A stretch of DNA of 64,000 nucleotides from Ascidia mentula (GCA_947561715.1 OX387202.1:12661001-12725000), one strand, 5' to 3'; positions 1 through 13,100 are shown, counted from the first letter of the stretch. Program-made: numbers and translations. Notes: a model not told the origin generated them from the sequence alone.

Positions 1-91
1 ACAACTAATTTCTAATTTTTGCATCTTACCATACATGTTCAATATAAGGGTTGTCAGTTCATAACAAACAACTTCCGATCCATGTGAACAG

Positions 92-3000
92 GTTTGTTGA
101 ATCGCAAAGCAACCCCAAACAAGACCCCTTGGTTTTATGGCTTTTTGGTGGACCTGGTTGTAGTTCAGTCGATGGAGTTCTTTCTCAAAATGGCCCTTAC
201 CGTGTGAGTAGTTGCTTAAAGTGATCATATCTTGACTAAATTAATTATCAATAAAATGATTTTTGAATATGATGAAGCAAGCTAAAAATACTTTTGACAT
301 CTTAGGTAAACAGTGATGGAAACACACTTCGAACTAACCCGTATAGTTGGAACAATGTTGCTAACGTTTTGTATATTGAATCTCCTGCTGGTGTTGGTTA
401 CTCTTATGATGACAACGGTGATTTGAATACAAATGATGATAAGGTTGGAAGTTATCTAGATTACCCAAATTCTTTTTACCATTTGTGCTATTTTCTATTT
501 GATGTTGTCGTCAGTATATACTTGGTAGATGTCATCATTTAGAAAAAATCAAATTTGCAATTGTCCACAAGCCAAATTCCTATGAATATAGATGTAATTT
601 TGTGAGTGAATAAAAAATTCGCTTTTTGTGTGTAATAGGCTACTGCATTTAAATTATTTTTTGCAACTTTACTTTCATGAAAATAACAATACTTTTTCCA
701 AATTTTCAAAAGATTTCAGAAAGCCACTACAATGCGTTGAAAGATTTTTTTACCAAATTCCCAGAATATCTCCCACACCCTTTGTATATTTTTGGTGTAA
801 GTTATGGTGGGGTTTATGTTCCTATGTTATGTGTTCGAATCCAAGAAGGTGGTTTTAAAATGAACTTACAGGTACGACCGTTTATATTTTGATTAGCTCA
901 TGTACCATTAAAAGTATTTTTTTATATGGTGTTTGTAATCTTGTCCTGTATCTAATAAAACAGAATTGAAACGCTTTTGTATTTTGTCACTTTTTTAAAA
1001 CATGTGTGAATAAAAATTAAATTTACGTTCAAGAACTGAGCAAGGAATATTTTTGGACTCTTAACCTTTCTTTGCATTCATGATTATAGTAAAAAAAAAT
1101 ATATGCTACAGGGTATGGGCATTGGAAATGGAGTCACCAGTGTTCCTATGATTCAAAATTCAATCATGTTTTATGCTTACTATCATGGTTTGCTTGGTGA
1201 CAGGTAAAAAGTTTATAAAATGATACTTTATTAGATAGGGAAATGCCCAAATAATATTTTTTAGTCAATGGAAGGCACTAACAACAAAGTGTTGTGATGG
1301 GACACCATCCAGAGAAAGCTGTGATTTTGTCTTCAATGAGAACAAACAATGCCAAACCCTGGTAGGTTGCAAGGTTGCTCCTAATTTCACAAAACAGTTT
1401 TTTTTTTAAGATAAACTTTACAGGTTTTTCACATTTAGCAAAATCACAGCAAAACTTCCTATCAGATTTTACATCGCCCGTTTTGAAATTGAAACCAATT
1501 TATAAGCTTGTATAATATGCAGGTAAAAGAGACATACGGGTACTTCTACTCATTGGGTGTGAATCGGTATTCAATCTACACTGACTGTAGTACTGGAGTT
1601 CAAACAAGGCAATCCGAATATGATCTTATTATGGCAACCCTGTATACTACTAATTCTTTCACAAAAAAGGTACATAGCATGTTAACAATTGCTTTCTTTT
1701 CCAAGTTAACTTTGCAGTTATGTAACTACAAACTTACACCTAATTTGGAAAAGCGCGATGTCATGACGTGATTGTGCAAGAATGGATCACATGATTTTTG
1801 GTATGTAATGCAGTCATGTCCTCCAACTTTGAAGTTAAAACCTAATTAAATCAAGTAATAGCCCAATTAAATAAGTTTTAGGGAGGTGGTGCTTTGTAAC
1901 TATGGTTTTAAGACCAGTTTTATAAGCTTGTTTGCACAATGCTCTTCAATGCATTTTGAAATACAATCAAACTCTAACAACGCTACAATGACATTTATTA
2001 CCTGAAATAACATTACCTCACTCATAAACCACCATTTGTACCTGTTTCCATTGTTAACACTTATTTGTTTGTCTCTTTTTATGTGTGTGCAGTGCATACT
2101 GCATTCTGACGCACCAACTTAAAACGTTGCAGTGTGTTGCTAAATACGTGCAGTGTGTGCGTGGTTCTAATGTCAATCCACAGGGATTAAGTTTGCCAAT
2201 CGGTTGAGAAAAGTTGGTCCAATTTTCACAGAAATTCCACAAATATGGAGGTGATAGGCTGGGAAACACAATGCCCTGCATCAATTCTACTGCCGAGACT
2301 AACTGGATGAACAGACATGATGTTAGAAAAGCTCTTCATATCAAAGCCGGTCTTTCTCCTTGGGCAGTTTGCAGGTTAGTCGTTGCATCTTTATGCTCTT
2401 GTTTTGACATTTTTCTACAATAAAACCGATATGAAATACACAAAATTCATGCAATATGTTTATACCTCTGAAAGCTTTTGATATTTTAAACTGTGGAATA
2501 TATTCCCTGAGGACAGTATATATCAGACATTGTTGCTTTAAAATTGTGAGTAAGTAGTTGGTATATTTTGATATACGGTCACATCTCAATGCGGACAGCA
2601 AAGTTTCCTGGTCTAAAATTTTGACAACGTTTCTTGGAATTGTGCATTGTCTTCAAGATTTGAGCAATATCGATATGGCGCACAAATAACGACAACGAAA
2701 AAATGCCGTGATTAGTAACTCAGATTCGGCCGATTGGATTCGGCACGTCACTATTCTTTATCAAACGTTTTAATTGTAACTACCTTTTGAATGACAGTAA
2801 CTCTTCAAAATGATATGCACAAAAGCTAAAAAACGAAAAATTCAATTTAAAAATTTTTTTTTTTTTTTTTTTGCAGCGGAACTGTCAATTACACATCGTT
2901 ATACCAAAGCATGGCAGAGCAGTACAAGAAACTTCTACAAAACCCTGGATTTCGTGTGATCATATACAACGGTGACGTGGATATAGTCTGTAACTTCCTG

Positions 3001-3552
3001 GGCGACGACTGGTTTGTAGACAACTTGAACATGACCTTACTTAAACCCAATGCACCGTGGTACGTGGAAGGCCAGTTGGGCGGTTTTGCAAAGACCTTTC
3101 AGCAAATTGTATTCACCACCATACGTGTAAGTATAATTGTGTGAGTTTGGGTGCGAAATACTTGAGCGAATGATTTGAAATAGGAATAGCAAACCTCGAA
3201 TTGTGACGTTTAGAGTTACATTTATGCAAACGTTTCGCACATAACTGCGTTCATCATGATTGCAAACAGTAAGTATTATTGTACATGCTATGACCAGCGA
3301 GGCAAGTAAGTGTACAGTAGGTCATAATGGAGCACGATAATATTGAAAAACCGTTAATAAGCATTGAGATTATCCTTTTTAGTCGTTTAAACTTTAAGAA
3401 TGTATAACTACCGAATGAAATATCCATTAGGTAAGAAATCCTTAATCAAGTATTTACATTTTTAGGGTGCGGGTCACATGACTTCGGAGTGGAAGCCATC
3501 TTATACCCTTGCCATGCTAAAAAAGTTTCTAAATAATCAGCCGCTGGGCTAG
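92..3552 (+). CDS. CTSA-like serine carboxypeptidase paralogue, copy 1 (5' end outside window)
   Basis: Serine carboxypeptidase (peptidase S10), closest to animal cathepsin A. Coding exons read as 92-203, 306-443, 713-871, 1112-1203, 1265-1361, 1523-1669, 2232-2374, 2877-3126 and 3466-3552. The first exon, with signal peptide, lies before the window. Exon lengths 112, 138, 159, 92 and 97 equal those of the three downstream copies. The visible part is about 407 residues. The triad is present: Ser in GVSYGG (exon at 713), Asp in NGDVD (exon at 2877), His in GAGH (last exon). Odd features: the family motif [10 protein letters not shown] reads [10 protein letters not shown], the downstream ENGP reads QNGP, and GESYGG reads GVSYGG. 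These are the Asn and two Glu that hold the substrate's C-terminal carboxylate in family structures. The frame is open throughout, so this looks like an altered enzyme and not a pseudogene. The donor at 444 (gttgga) is weak. Confidence 0.88.
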
Positions 3553-3784
3553 AATTGGCTCGTATACATTTTTCTTGCATATGCAAAATTTTTCCTGTAA
3601 AATTACTTTTGGATTCGCTACCATAGCAAAAGTATGATTTTATGCATTCTTTTCTGCATATTATGCATTTCTTTGTACAACCAAGTGTGAAGTTCCTCAT
3701 GAAATCGATGTTTAACATTTTTGTGTTTTGTGCAAACCTACTTGTTGACATTCAACGACTAACAACGTTTGCGGTGTTTCCAGG

Positions 3785-3811
3785 GTACAGTTGTAATTGT
3801 AGGCAATTAAC
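3785..3811 (+). promoter_or_regulatory. Possible trans-splice or 5'UTR splice acceptor before copy 2
   Basis: A pyrimidine-containing stretch ending in ACAG at 3787-3790 is followed by TTGT and about 20 more bases before the ATG at 3812. Copy 4 has the matching layout (ACAG ending at 14230, then TTGT, ATG at 14253), so the acceptor-like site is conserved between paralogues. It would suit spliced-leader trans-splicing or a 5'UTR intron. Sequence alone cannot decide between them. Confidence 0.35.
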
Positions 3812-6800
3812 ATGTTTCGAGTAATAATCCTTTGTCAGCTGCTGGCTTTGGCATTTGGTGCCCCGTCCGGCGACCTGATCACGAGTATTCCAGGCTTGGC
3901 CCAGATGCCAACGTACAAGATGTACTCGGGATATCTAACTGCTTCAGATACCAAGCATTTTCACTATTGGTAAGCCTATCATGTGCTATAACCGCTGAAT
4001 ATAAGCAAGATTCTTGTCAATCAAAGTGCATCTGGGGGTTTAGGGTTTAGGGGTTTACCGTCAGTTTGTTTCAAATTGACTGGAAATTCTAATTGAAGTA
4101 CGGGATGCTTTTGGTTCTGGTGTGGTTGGAAAATTATTAAAGATAAACCCGCAGTCCGCTGGGCCTAACTTGCTAAGGAACCGCTGCTTTAAACTGTGGT
4201 GTTAACAACTTTTTGAAGACTGTTGCTAGCACGCCAAATTAAATCAACCGAAAACATCTGTCTGTGTAGAATGTCCCTTTCAATATAAGCGTTTCTATCC
4301 CATAACATGTAGGTTCGTGGAATCACAGAAGGACCCAGTCAACGACCCCTTAGTTCTGTGGTTGAATGGCGGCCCTGGATGCAGTTCTGTGATGGGATTT
4401 CTCACCGAAAATGGACCCTTACAGGTAAAGACACATTTATCAAGTCGCGCACTAGATTTTCTGCTCCTTTCACTGGACTGCTGTTAATGCTCGGCTTCGA
4501 ACAGCAACACGTAAATGTTTGTAGATCATCACCGACGCTGAGACCGTCCATGTCAACGGACACAGTTGGAACAAAATAGCGAATATGCTTTACATCGAAT
4601 CACCTGCCGGTGTTGGATTTTCCTACGATGACAACAACGACATGGACGTAGATGACGACCAGGTAAAAATTATAAACCGTTTTGTCTTCTTTAATAATGT
4701 CCACCTCGAAACCCTTTATTACTCCCGACTCCAAATTGGCAGATATCCCCCAGTGTGTATATTTCGCCTATAATTCGGCATCATCAGTATCACTTGTTCA
4801 AATAGAAATATTATTTTCTGTCGTACTATAGGCGAAATATACAACACAAACAACAGTAAATACAAAGGACTTCTTATGTTAAAATATCAGATACTAAGTC
4901 TTTGCTGCCATTAGACTTCCCATACATGTTTTTAAGAGTTCTATAGTGCTTTGAAATGGCGAAAACAAATGTGATGCCAATTATGCTTGACCTGTTGCTT
5001 AAAAATGTACCTTTTTGCAAATATGCCCTAAGTAGAGCCATGCTATTTCAAACCCTTATGTTTCTGTTTAAGGCTTTTTTTTATTTGCTAATTTCTTGTA
5101 GGAAACATAAAGAAAAAACATTACGCGCCACCTGGTATAATCGTTACATTAAAAAGGAAATAGTTGCATATCATGACGAAACGACAACCCAATCTACAGC
5201 CACGTGTTTTCAGGTTTCCCAATACAACTACAACGCCCTGATCGACTTCTTGAAAAAGTTTCCTGAATATTCGAGCAACAACTTCTTCATCACTGGGGAA
5301 AGTTACGGAGGAGTGTATCTTCCTACTCTGGCTGTGAGAATCATCGAGGGAAGTGCAAAATTCAATTTCAAGGTATCGTCGTTTTACGCACCGTTTATGC
5401 ACGAATTTCCCAGATTTTTTATGAATAATACTGTAGTGAGGTTTTCAGGCTTGGCAGCCCAGGCAATACTGTAGTGTTTAGTGTCTTTCGTAGCTGCCCA
5501 TTTTTGTTCAGCTTTTGCAGCTGTAGTTGGAGATTGCAACAAACGATACATCTATAATATGTATTTGTGTTGTGCAGGGCATGGCCATTGGAAACTCCTT
5601 GAGCAACTACAGAATGAATGACAACTCTGTGGTATTCTACGCTTACTATCATGGACTTTTCGGTGAAGTGTAAGTATGCAAAAGCTACAAATCAAAGTTG
5701 AAAATCCTTAACAGTACTACCTGCTGTAAATTTCCTCAAGGTCGTCTAGCTGTTCTTTTATAACGCGTTAATTGTCGTAAATTTGCATCATTCTGAGCGT
5801 AGGGATATTTAAATAACAGAAAAATATTTCATCTTTGATGCAAAGAATGTAAATATGCGATTTTAACATCTGGTGTTCAAAACTCGAGATCCATGAAAAT
5901 ACAAGATTTCAAAAACTGCAGAAGATTTTTTGTATTACAAACCCTATTACTCCCAATGATTACAGATTATGGAAGGAGTTGACCACCTTATGTTGTAACG
6001 GAACTGCGACGAGAGAAAACTGCAACTTCCACGATAGCCCGATAGGCGCCTGTATGGACGCTGTAAGTATACGTGCGTTTTGTGTTCCAAGAATGGGAAC
6101 CGTTTCCCCGAGTTGTAAATACAATCTCTTCCTGGATATTTCTCTGTTTTTTGAATGTGAAGTCTTGTGTTTACGGTGTTTGGCCACGAGTAACTAAATG
6201 CATAGATCTGGATAACTACTAAAATCTACACGTGTTTTAAAAATGCTAAAAGAATTTTGTCCCTAACTTTCATGGGCGGGTGAAGGACTCATCCCAACAT
6301 GCTACTACGACGGATCCGGAAATACCTTTTCAGAGATATTTATAGGTTATGTAAGACGAATTTGCATGGGGGTTGTACGATAATTCTATTTTTACTGCAC
6401 GTAGTTTACCATGCAATACAGTAGAACACATCCAAGTAAGCTGGCGACGGTCCAACAACTAAAAAATGACACATTTCGCGACGGCCCTTTAGGGAACCTC
6501 AACACATATTTTTGCAACACTTTTTGCACCCCACAAGTATTTGAACCCAGGTTATTTTTGGAAAGAATCCTATTAGGTTTCCATTTACATTAAAGCTATG
6601 TGTGGTGACTTGTACAACTAAGGTTGATGTTCTGTTTCTGTTTAACCACTTTTCAAATCAAATTTGGCAGAGCTAAAAGAGCAATATGCATCCCTATAAA
6701 TTAAAGGCAAGAACCACAATTAGGTTTTCTTCTTAGCACGCGGTTCAAGCGTCAATTACCGCATGTAATTTCTCACATATATTCCCGCACCAAGGTGGAA

Positions 6801-8549
6801 GAAGTATCCCAGTGGATATTCCACGCCGGTTTGAACGCATACGCCCTTTACGATATCTGCGACGACGATATGACCCCTTCCTCTTCTCTCCGCTACCAGC
6901 TGGACATGTCGCACTTGTTCGTTAAGAACCCGAAGGTCCAAGCGCTGAAAGAATACTTTTGGAAGGTAGGTGACGTTTGGGCTTCACGTAGCCCTCAAAT
7001 GGTTCCTAACTTTTTCCCTTGCTATTTTCCTTTTGTATTCGCCAACCTGTTGTCTCGTACCCTTCTGGTATTGCTTGGATAAAGTATTTGGAAACCAAAC
7101 TATGAAATGCTACCTTCAAAGTTTAGAAGCCAATTCGATGGCCACAGTTACCCAGCATGCGCTCGGCGCTTCTGTTAATTGGTGATTGGTTTCTACAACT
7201 TGAGTAATCATCAAAGACTCTACCCTCTGTTCAAACATAATCCTGCATGCCGTGGCTAATTTTGCCTCGGCCAACGAATCGAATCGCACATACGCATGGT
7301 TTATTTTTCGAAAATTAACATTATAAAGCTAAACAGTTCGTTTTTTCAAAGCTTAAAAAAGTTCCACGCCCCTTTAAATTCAGCGATGCTGACGTTTGTT
7401 ACAACAACTCAGCTTTGGCAGAATGGCTGAATCGACAAGACGTTAAGAGCGCCCTGCACGTCAAGACCGATCTTCCAGATTGGACCAGTTGCAAGTGAGT
7501 TGAAAAAGTAAAGCTAGATTTGCATGGTAGACTAAAAAATTATTATGAAAAATCATAATGTTCTTGAATTTGTTAAAATGCTGATATTTGACTTAGCCTG
7601 TTACAGGCACTTACACCCGACTTGCATTTTTGTTTTAATTATTCTTGTATTTCAATGTGGCAAAAAGTACGCTAAAATAATCATTTCAAAAAGATTAATC
7701 ATATTTGCGTCAAATTGAACACGTTTTCCGCCCAGCAACAAAATCAACTACACCAAAAATTACCAAGACATGACCCCGCAATACCACAAGATTTTCAAGT
7801 ATGAAAACGTACGTGTCCTCCTCTACAACGGCGACACAGACATGGTTTGCAACTTCCTGGGTGACCAGTGGTTCGCTGAGTCATTGAAACAGACACCGAA
7901 ATTGTCCCATGCGCCCTGGTTGGTCGATGGCCAGGTGGCTGGTTTTGCAAGGGTGTATGAACGGCTTACTTTCACCACCATCAGGGTAAGTTTGTTGTTT
8001 GCTTGCTACTTTGAAATGTAGAAAGATTGTGTGCTTCTTTAGTCTATTGTAAATGTGTTATTACAAAAAATGAGATTAGAAAAGTGTGCATAATACTAGA
8101 AGAAATAAAACGGCAACTTACTATCGAAACAAACAAAATTATGCGTTTTGAACGATAATTGTATACTTTTGTCAATTCGTTACGTCGCGAGTAAACGATA
8201 TAATTTCTAACAAGTTGAAAAATGTTTACATTGGAGCTGTCTGTGGAGGCCTTGTAAAAGTAACGTCTACATTCTGTTTCTGTCTTTGTTTAACCGCTTT
8301 CCATAGCAAACACGGCAAAGCAAAACAACAAAATATTTTTGTCTGCTTATAAGACATATGCTGTATATAAACCTCGTTAAGACACGTATCGCTCATTAGT
8401 AAATATACCACCCAACGGCAAAGGTCTCAAATCACTTATATGTTTTTCATCTGTTTATTTAGGGTGCTGGACACTTGGTGCCGCAATGGAGACCTTCCTA
8501 CGCTTTGGCCATGTTTGATAAATTCATCAACGATCAGCCGTTTATGTAA
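3812..8549 (+). CDS. CTSA-like serine carboxypeptidase, copy 2 (complete)
   Basis: Ten coding exons: 3812-3969, 4313-4424, 4525-4662, 5214-5372, 5578-5669, 5966-6062, 6795-6965, 7352-7494, 7736-7985, 8463-8549, giving about 468 residues (human CTSA has about 480). The N-terminus starting [16 protein letters not shown] is a signal peptide, so the product enters the secretory or lysosomal route. It has [10 protein letters not shown], Ser166 in GESYGG, the GDTD motif near residues 389-392, and His444 in GAGHL. Expected role: removal of C-terminal residues from peptides at acidic pH. Paired cysteines (LCCNGT, NCNF) match the cathepsin A pattern. The acceptor of exon 8 is taken at 7352, because the nearer AG at 7382 breaks the frame. 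The start lies 259 bp after the stop of copy 1 with no AATAAA between them, so the two may share a transcript. Confidence 0.9.
4756..4843. repeat. Short inverted-repeat element in intron 3 of carboxypeptidase copy 2
   Basis: Two perfect 17-bp arms in inverted orientation (4756-4772 and 4827-4843) enclose about 54 bp. The minus strand of the left part reads CTGATGA, a GCC/GGC stem, then GAAA, which resembles a hammerhead-ribozyme core. It is probably a small mobile-element remnant; the family is unknown. Confidence 0.5.
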
Positions 8550-10130
8550 CACCACTGAACCAGCTTGGACACCTTGTTTAGATTCATCATTCCTACACAT
8601 CACGATGGCTAAAGTAAAGTGAAAGCTTACCAAAAGTTTCCCTGTGTGTTGCCAACGTGCGTTTAGACCTTTGCTACACAATGTACACAATAATTTTTCG
8701 AAGCATTTCCATGTGCATTACTTATTTTAATAGGATCGTTACACGCGCAATATTTTACACGTTGATATACATTCCGTGCCAAAAGTACTTTAACTTGATT
8801 GCCTGTGCGTTGTATTATGTTTTTATTATCATAGTTGAGCTTTCTTGTCATGATAGGAGTCATGCATTGCAAGTATTTTATTATAATAGTGCAATGTAAT
8901 TTAGTATTTTATGTCAATCGCACTTGTATCGAGTCTCATGTTCTGTACGAATGCTTTCACTTTTATGCACTACTGAAAGTTCCATCTCGTTCGTTGTAGA
9001 ATGTATTCGTCATGTCACAGGCACGCTGTTCTGCATATTATCTTAAAACCATGCAATTTAGAACGTGTTTTCGCATTGTTTGATTATGCAACATGTACCT
9101 ACAGCCATATTCTGAGTGTCAGGCAATGATTTAAATAGTTACATTCAGATATTTTAAGAGTGGTCCCTGCGATTACCATCCGAAGTAACGACATCAGCTG
9201 GTTCAGCAGGACGGCCGCGGCAATCTTTCCAATACCCCAATTGCGACATATACAACGCACATGGTGCATAGCAATGGCGTGTTTTACACATTCCAACCCA
9301 CTAATATTTCTTCCACAAATGCACGTTGTTACAGCAGTTTAGGTTAAGTCTTTGATAATCATCGATTTTCGTGGATTATATACAATATAATGCAAACCTG
9401 AGGGCGAGCGTCAAACAATGTTGTTCTCCTGTAAGCGAAAGTGTGAAGGATATGCGTCAGTTGCTTGCCCATTCAACGCTTCTGATTGTCCCATAGGCTT
9501 TTCGGCGATATTAATGGTAGCGAAGTTTCGACATCCAAATGCCGGAGAAAGAGGATGCGTTCTTAGACAAGTTTCGAGTCTTACAGGAAACTACAGCTGG
9601 TTGCGCATCCAAAACTTTCCTAAATAAAGGCGAGGCATAAGTCATCGCAAGCGAATATCTTTGTGTCGTGCCAATGTGAAATGGAGAGTTGGACTGAACG
9701 TTGATTTTTTTTCAGTTTTCAATGTAATTCTAGAAACAGGCTAAGAAATCCTAAAAACCCGATTTTACAAGGCCAAGAGTGTACATAGTTAATCAGAATT
9801 GTTCTTCTGGTGCCAGAAGAGGCATGCCTGGCAGCAAAATTAGCAGTATATTTGTTGTAGTGAGAGACTTGTATGGTCCCATGCCTTAAGAGTGGCTCGA
9901 AGGTTTGTGCGACTCAATGTTGGCGTCGCAAGCAGCAAGGTTCATTTGCATCACAAGTGCCAGAAGAACAATTCTGATTAATTGGTATGCCTGGCAGCAA
10001 AATTAGCAGTATATTTGTGTACATAGTTGTCACAAAAAGGCCGACAATGTGCACAGCCAGCAGCGTGTGTATAAACCGTCGAAGTTGGGTTTTGTTTTAA
10101 TAATTCCTCATGGTGCAACCGTTATAGGCG
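8550..10130. other. Intergenic stretch between carboxypeptidase copies 2 and 3
   Basis: About 1.6 kb without a recognisable gene. Apart from the repeat structure at 9779-10028 it is AT-rich non-coding DNA. It should hold the 3'UTR of copy 2 and the promoter of copy 3, but no firm promoter motif is visible. Confidence 0.6.
9779..10028. repeat. Compound direct/inverted repeat upstream of copy 3
   Basis: A 12-bp direct repeat (GTGTACATAGTT at about 9779-9790 and 10017-10028) flanks a segment containing a perfect 20-bp inverted repeat (9791-9810 against 9960-9979) and a 32-bp direct repeat (9824-9855 and 9987-10018). Shared words GCCAGAAGAACA and ATGCCTGGCAGCAA recur at 31472-31514, so these are pieces of one dispersed family. 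It may be a non-autonomous element with a target duplication, or a local rearrangement. Confidence 0.6.
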
Positions 10131-13100
10131 ATGAACATGTTTACGATATTAGTCCTCTGCCAGTTGCTGGTTCTGGCATTTGCCGCCCCAGCTAAGGATC
10201 TGATAACCAGTATTCCAGGATTAGCGAAAATGCCGAAGTACAAGATGTACTCAGGTTATCTTTCAGCATCGGACACCAAACATTTTTTCTACTGGTAAGA
10301 CACTCTAACACCACTTAATAGCACGTAACATTGTTGAACGGTATGAGCAAATTGGCTTAAGGTTCGGTAATATGTAGGTTTGCGGAATCGCAGAAGAACC
10401 CAGCCAAGGATCCATTGGTTTTGTGGCTGAATGGTGGTCCTGGATGCAGTTCTTTGCTGGGCTTTCTCAATGAAAACGGACCGTTACATGTAAAACCATT
10501 TTGTTGAAGTAGCCGGGCCATTTTGTCGCCCCTTTTTACGTTGCTTCAACCGAACGTAAATGTTTGTAGATAATCTCCGACGCCGAAACCGTCCATGTTA
10601 ACAAACAGAGTTGGAACAAAATAGCGAATGTGCTTTACATCGAATCACCTGCCGGTGTTGGATTTTCTTACGATGACAACAACGACCTAAAAACCAACGA
10701 TGACATGGTATATACAGAGAAAACTTTAATTCTATTGACGCAATATGCTTAAATGTTCCAACTACAAACAAAATTACACAATTGCCTTCGTTGGTTTGCT
10801 TTACTTGGGCCATAGCGTGAGATGTGGTATAGCTAAAAACGGAAGCAAATGCAATCTCCAGCAGCAAACGGTAACACCTGTTCGCTTCTCTGTAACGTTA
10901 ATGTAAATTGTTGTAACAATAGATTTTAATAAATAGGTTTCCCAGCTCAACTACAACGCTCTGATCGACTTCTTGAAAAAGTTTCCAGAATTTTCGAGCA
11001 ACAAGTTCTTCATCACTGGCGAAAGTTACGGAGGAATTTACCTCCCTACTCTGGCCGTGAGAATCATGGAGGGCAATTTTAAATTTAATTTTAAGGTATT
11101 ATCATCTTATAATGTTTAAATATAGTCCTATTGTTTAAACTTTTTTATTGGTAATTTTACTTTAGAAGAACTGCCCTTTTGACATTTTAAATTCATAATG
11201 TACTATTCCTCTAAAATTACAATGCCTGACAGCAACACCGTATTGGTTATCTTTTATTAATCCTGCTACATTTCGACTGGATGGGTTTCTGACTTTCGGT
11301 TTTTTCCAACTCTATTATACCTGAACTAGTTGTACGCTATAATAAGGCAATGGTTTTTAGGGGATGGCCATTGGAAACGCACTTAGCAATGGCAGAATGA
11401 ATGATAAATCTATGATCTTTTATGGTTACTACCATGGACTTTTCGGTGAAGTGTAAGTACGCAAGAAAAAAAGTCCCAACAGGTTTTTTATGAATTGAAA
11501 CTTTTTACCCAAGGTTGTGGAAGAAAATCACCAAAGAATGTTGCAATGAAACCGGGACGAGAGAGAAGTGCAACTTTCACGGCCACTTGACAAATTATTG
11601 CGTTGATGCAGTTGAGTTTAAGCATTCCATTGATTTTTTTAATGGGTAAAATACAACCAAAGGTGTGGGAATAGCCTCAGGTATATCACAACATTTAGAA
11701 GTAGAAAATACCAGACTCAGAAATCTTTTCTTTTTTGTATTTTATGGTATTTTTTTTTATAAGTAACGTATCAAAACCTCTAGCATCCTGGCCAGCAAAT
11801 TGACCATGTGCTTGATGCGTTCCTACATACTTTATTTCCATGCAATACCATGTTTAAATAAACGTTTGTTGCCATTAACTCAATAAATTTGCTTTCTGGA
11901 ATTCACTAATTTAATGATACTTTAAAGTTGAACGAGGCTGTAGACTGTATATTCAACCCCAAACTTAACCCCTACGCGCTATACGACACATGCGACAATG
12001 GTGGAATCATGACGTTCCCTCTCCGCTACCAGATGGCCATGTCTCATCTGTTTGCTAACAATCCTGAAGTCAAAGTGCTGAAAGATTACCAGTGGAAGGT
12101 CGGTGAAGTTTTTTTTTGTGCCGGTGCCGAACGCTGGATTTTGCAGTCGAAACTTTTATTAATCAACCATGACGATTATTGCTACTTTTTTGTCCGATTT
12201 TTGCGCACCTTGACTTTTAATATAAGCATCTCCTTAAGGTTGGAATAAAAAGCATTAACACAAAAGACATGAATTGCATAAACAATTTCAACAATATTAA
12301 ATGATTTGTGTTTAAGGGTATCAAGAACACACTGAACCCGACAGTTTCCAATAACCCTAATATTTGTTACAACAAAACCGCCTTGAAGGATTGGCTTAAT
12401 CGCCAAGATGTGAAAAGCGCTCTGCACGTGAAATCCAACCTACCAGAATGGAAAGAATGCAGGCAGGTTTCGTATGGCGGTTTCACAAAATGTGCTTGTT
12501 TCGCTCAGCGTTTGCGTGGTAACTGTTTACAAAATTATGATGGTGAAAACAATCGTTGTTCAAGCGAAACAAAATGCGCGCCAAATGTACCTGACAGCAA
12601 TATATCGCCGGGTTGAAATTGAGGTCACACTGATTGTATTTGCAAATTGTTTTTCTTCTTATCCGCCTTAAAAATTAATACAAATGCCTACTTACTACAA
12701 TTTCGAAATTTTCAGGACTTGTTGGTTCTGGAAAATAAATTGTTTGTCAAGGTTTTTTTAAGACCTGCCTGTAGCAAAAAAAAAACACAATTTGATTGAA
12801 TTTTTTATGATTTTATACCTGATCATTATCATACGGCAATACTTTTTAAAGAACATCCATTACAAACTCTAAACGACCACCAAACACAAAGCAATCTGAA
12901 TGTTTGGTCAAAATTTCAGCATCGGTAATCACCAGTTATTTAATCAAATTTCGTACTGATTTTTTTTTCCAGCAACCGAATCAATTACAAAAGACTGTAC
13001 GGTGACATGTCACCACAATACCACAAGCTGCTAAAGCACAAAAACTTTCGCATTCTGCTCTACAACGGTGACACAGACATGGTTTGCAACTTTCTTGGTG

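Noticed and set aside
4956-5474. 172-codon open frame on the + strand
   Set aside because: It is intron 3 read through into exon 4 of carboxypeptidase copy 2; only 5214-5372 is coding.
7383-7494. Nearer acceptor (TTCAG ending at 7382) for exon 8 of carboxypeptidase copy 2
   Set aside because: It breaks the frame relative to exon 7; the acceptor before 7352 keeps phase and aligns with the other copies.
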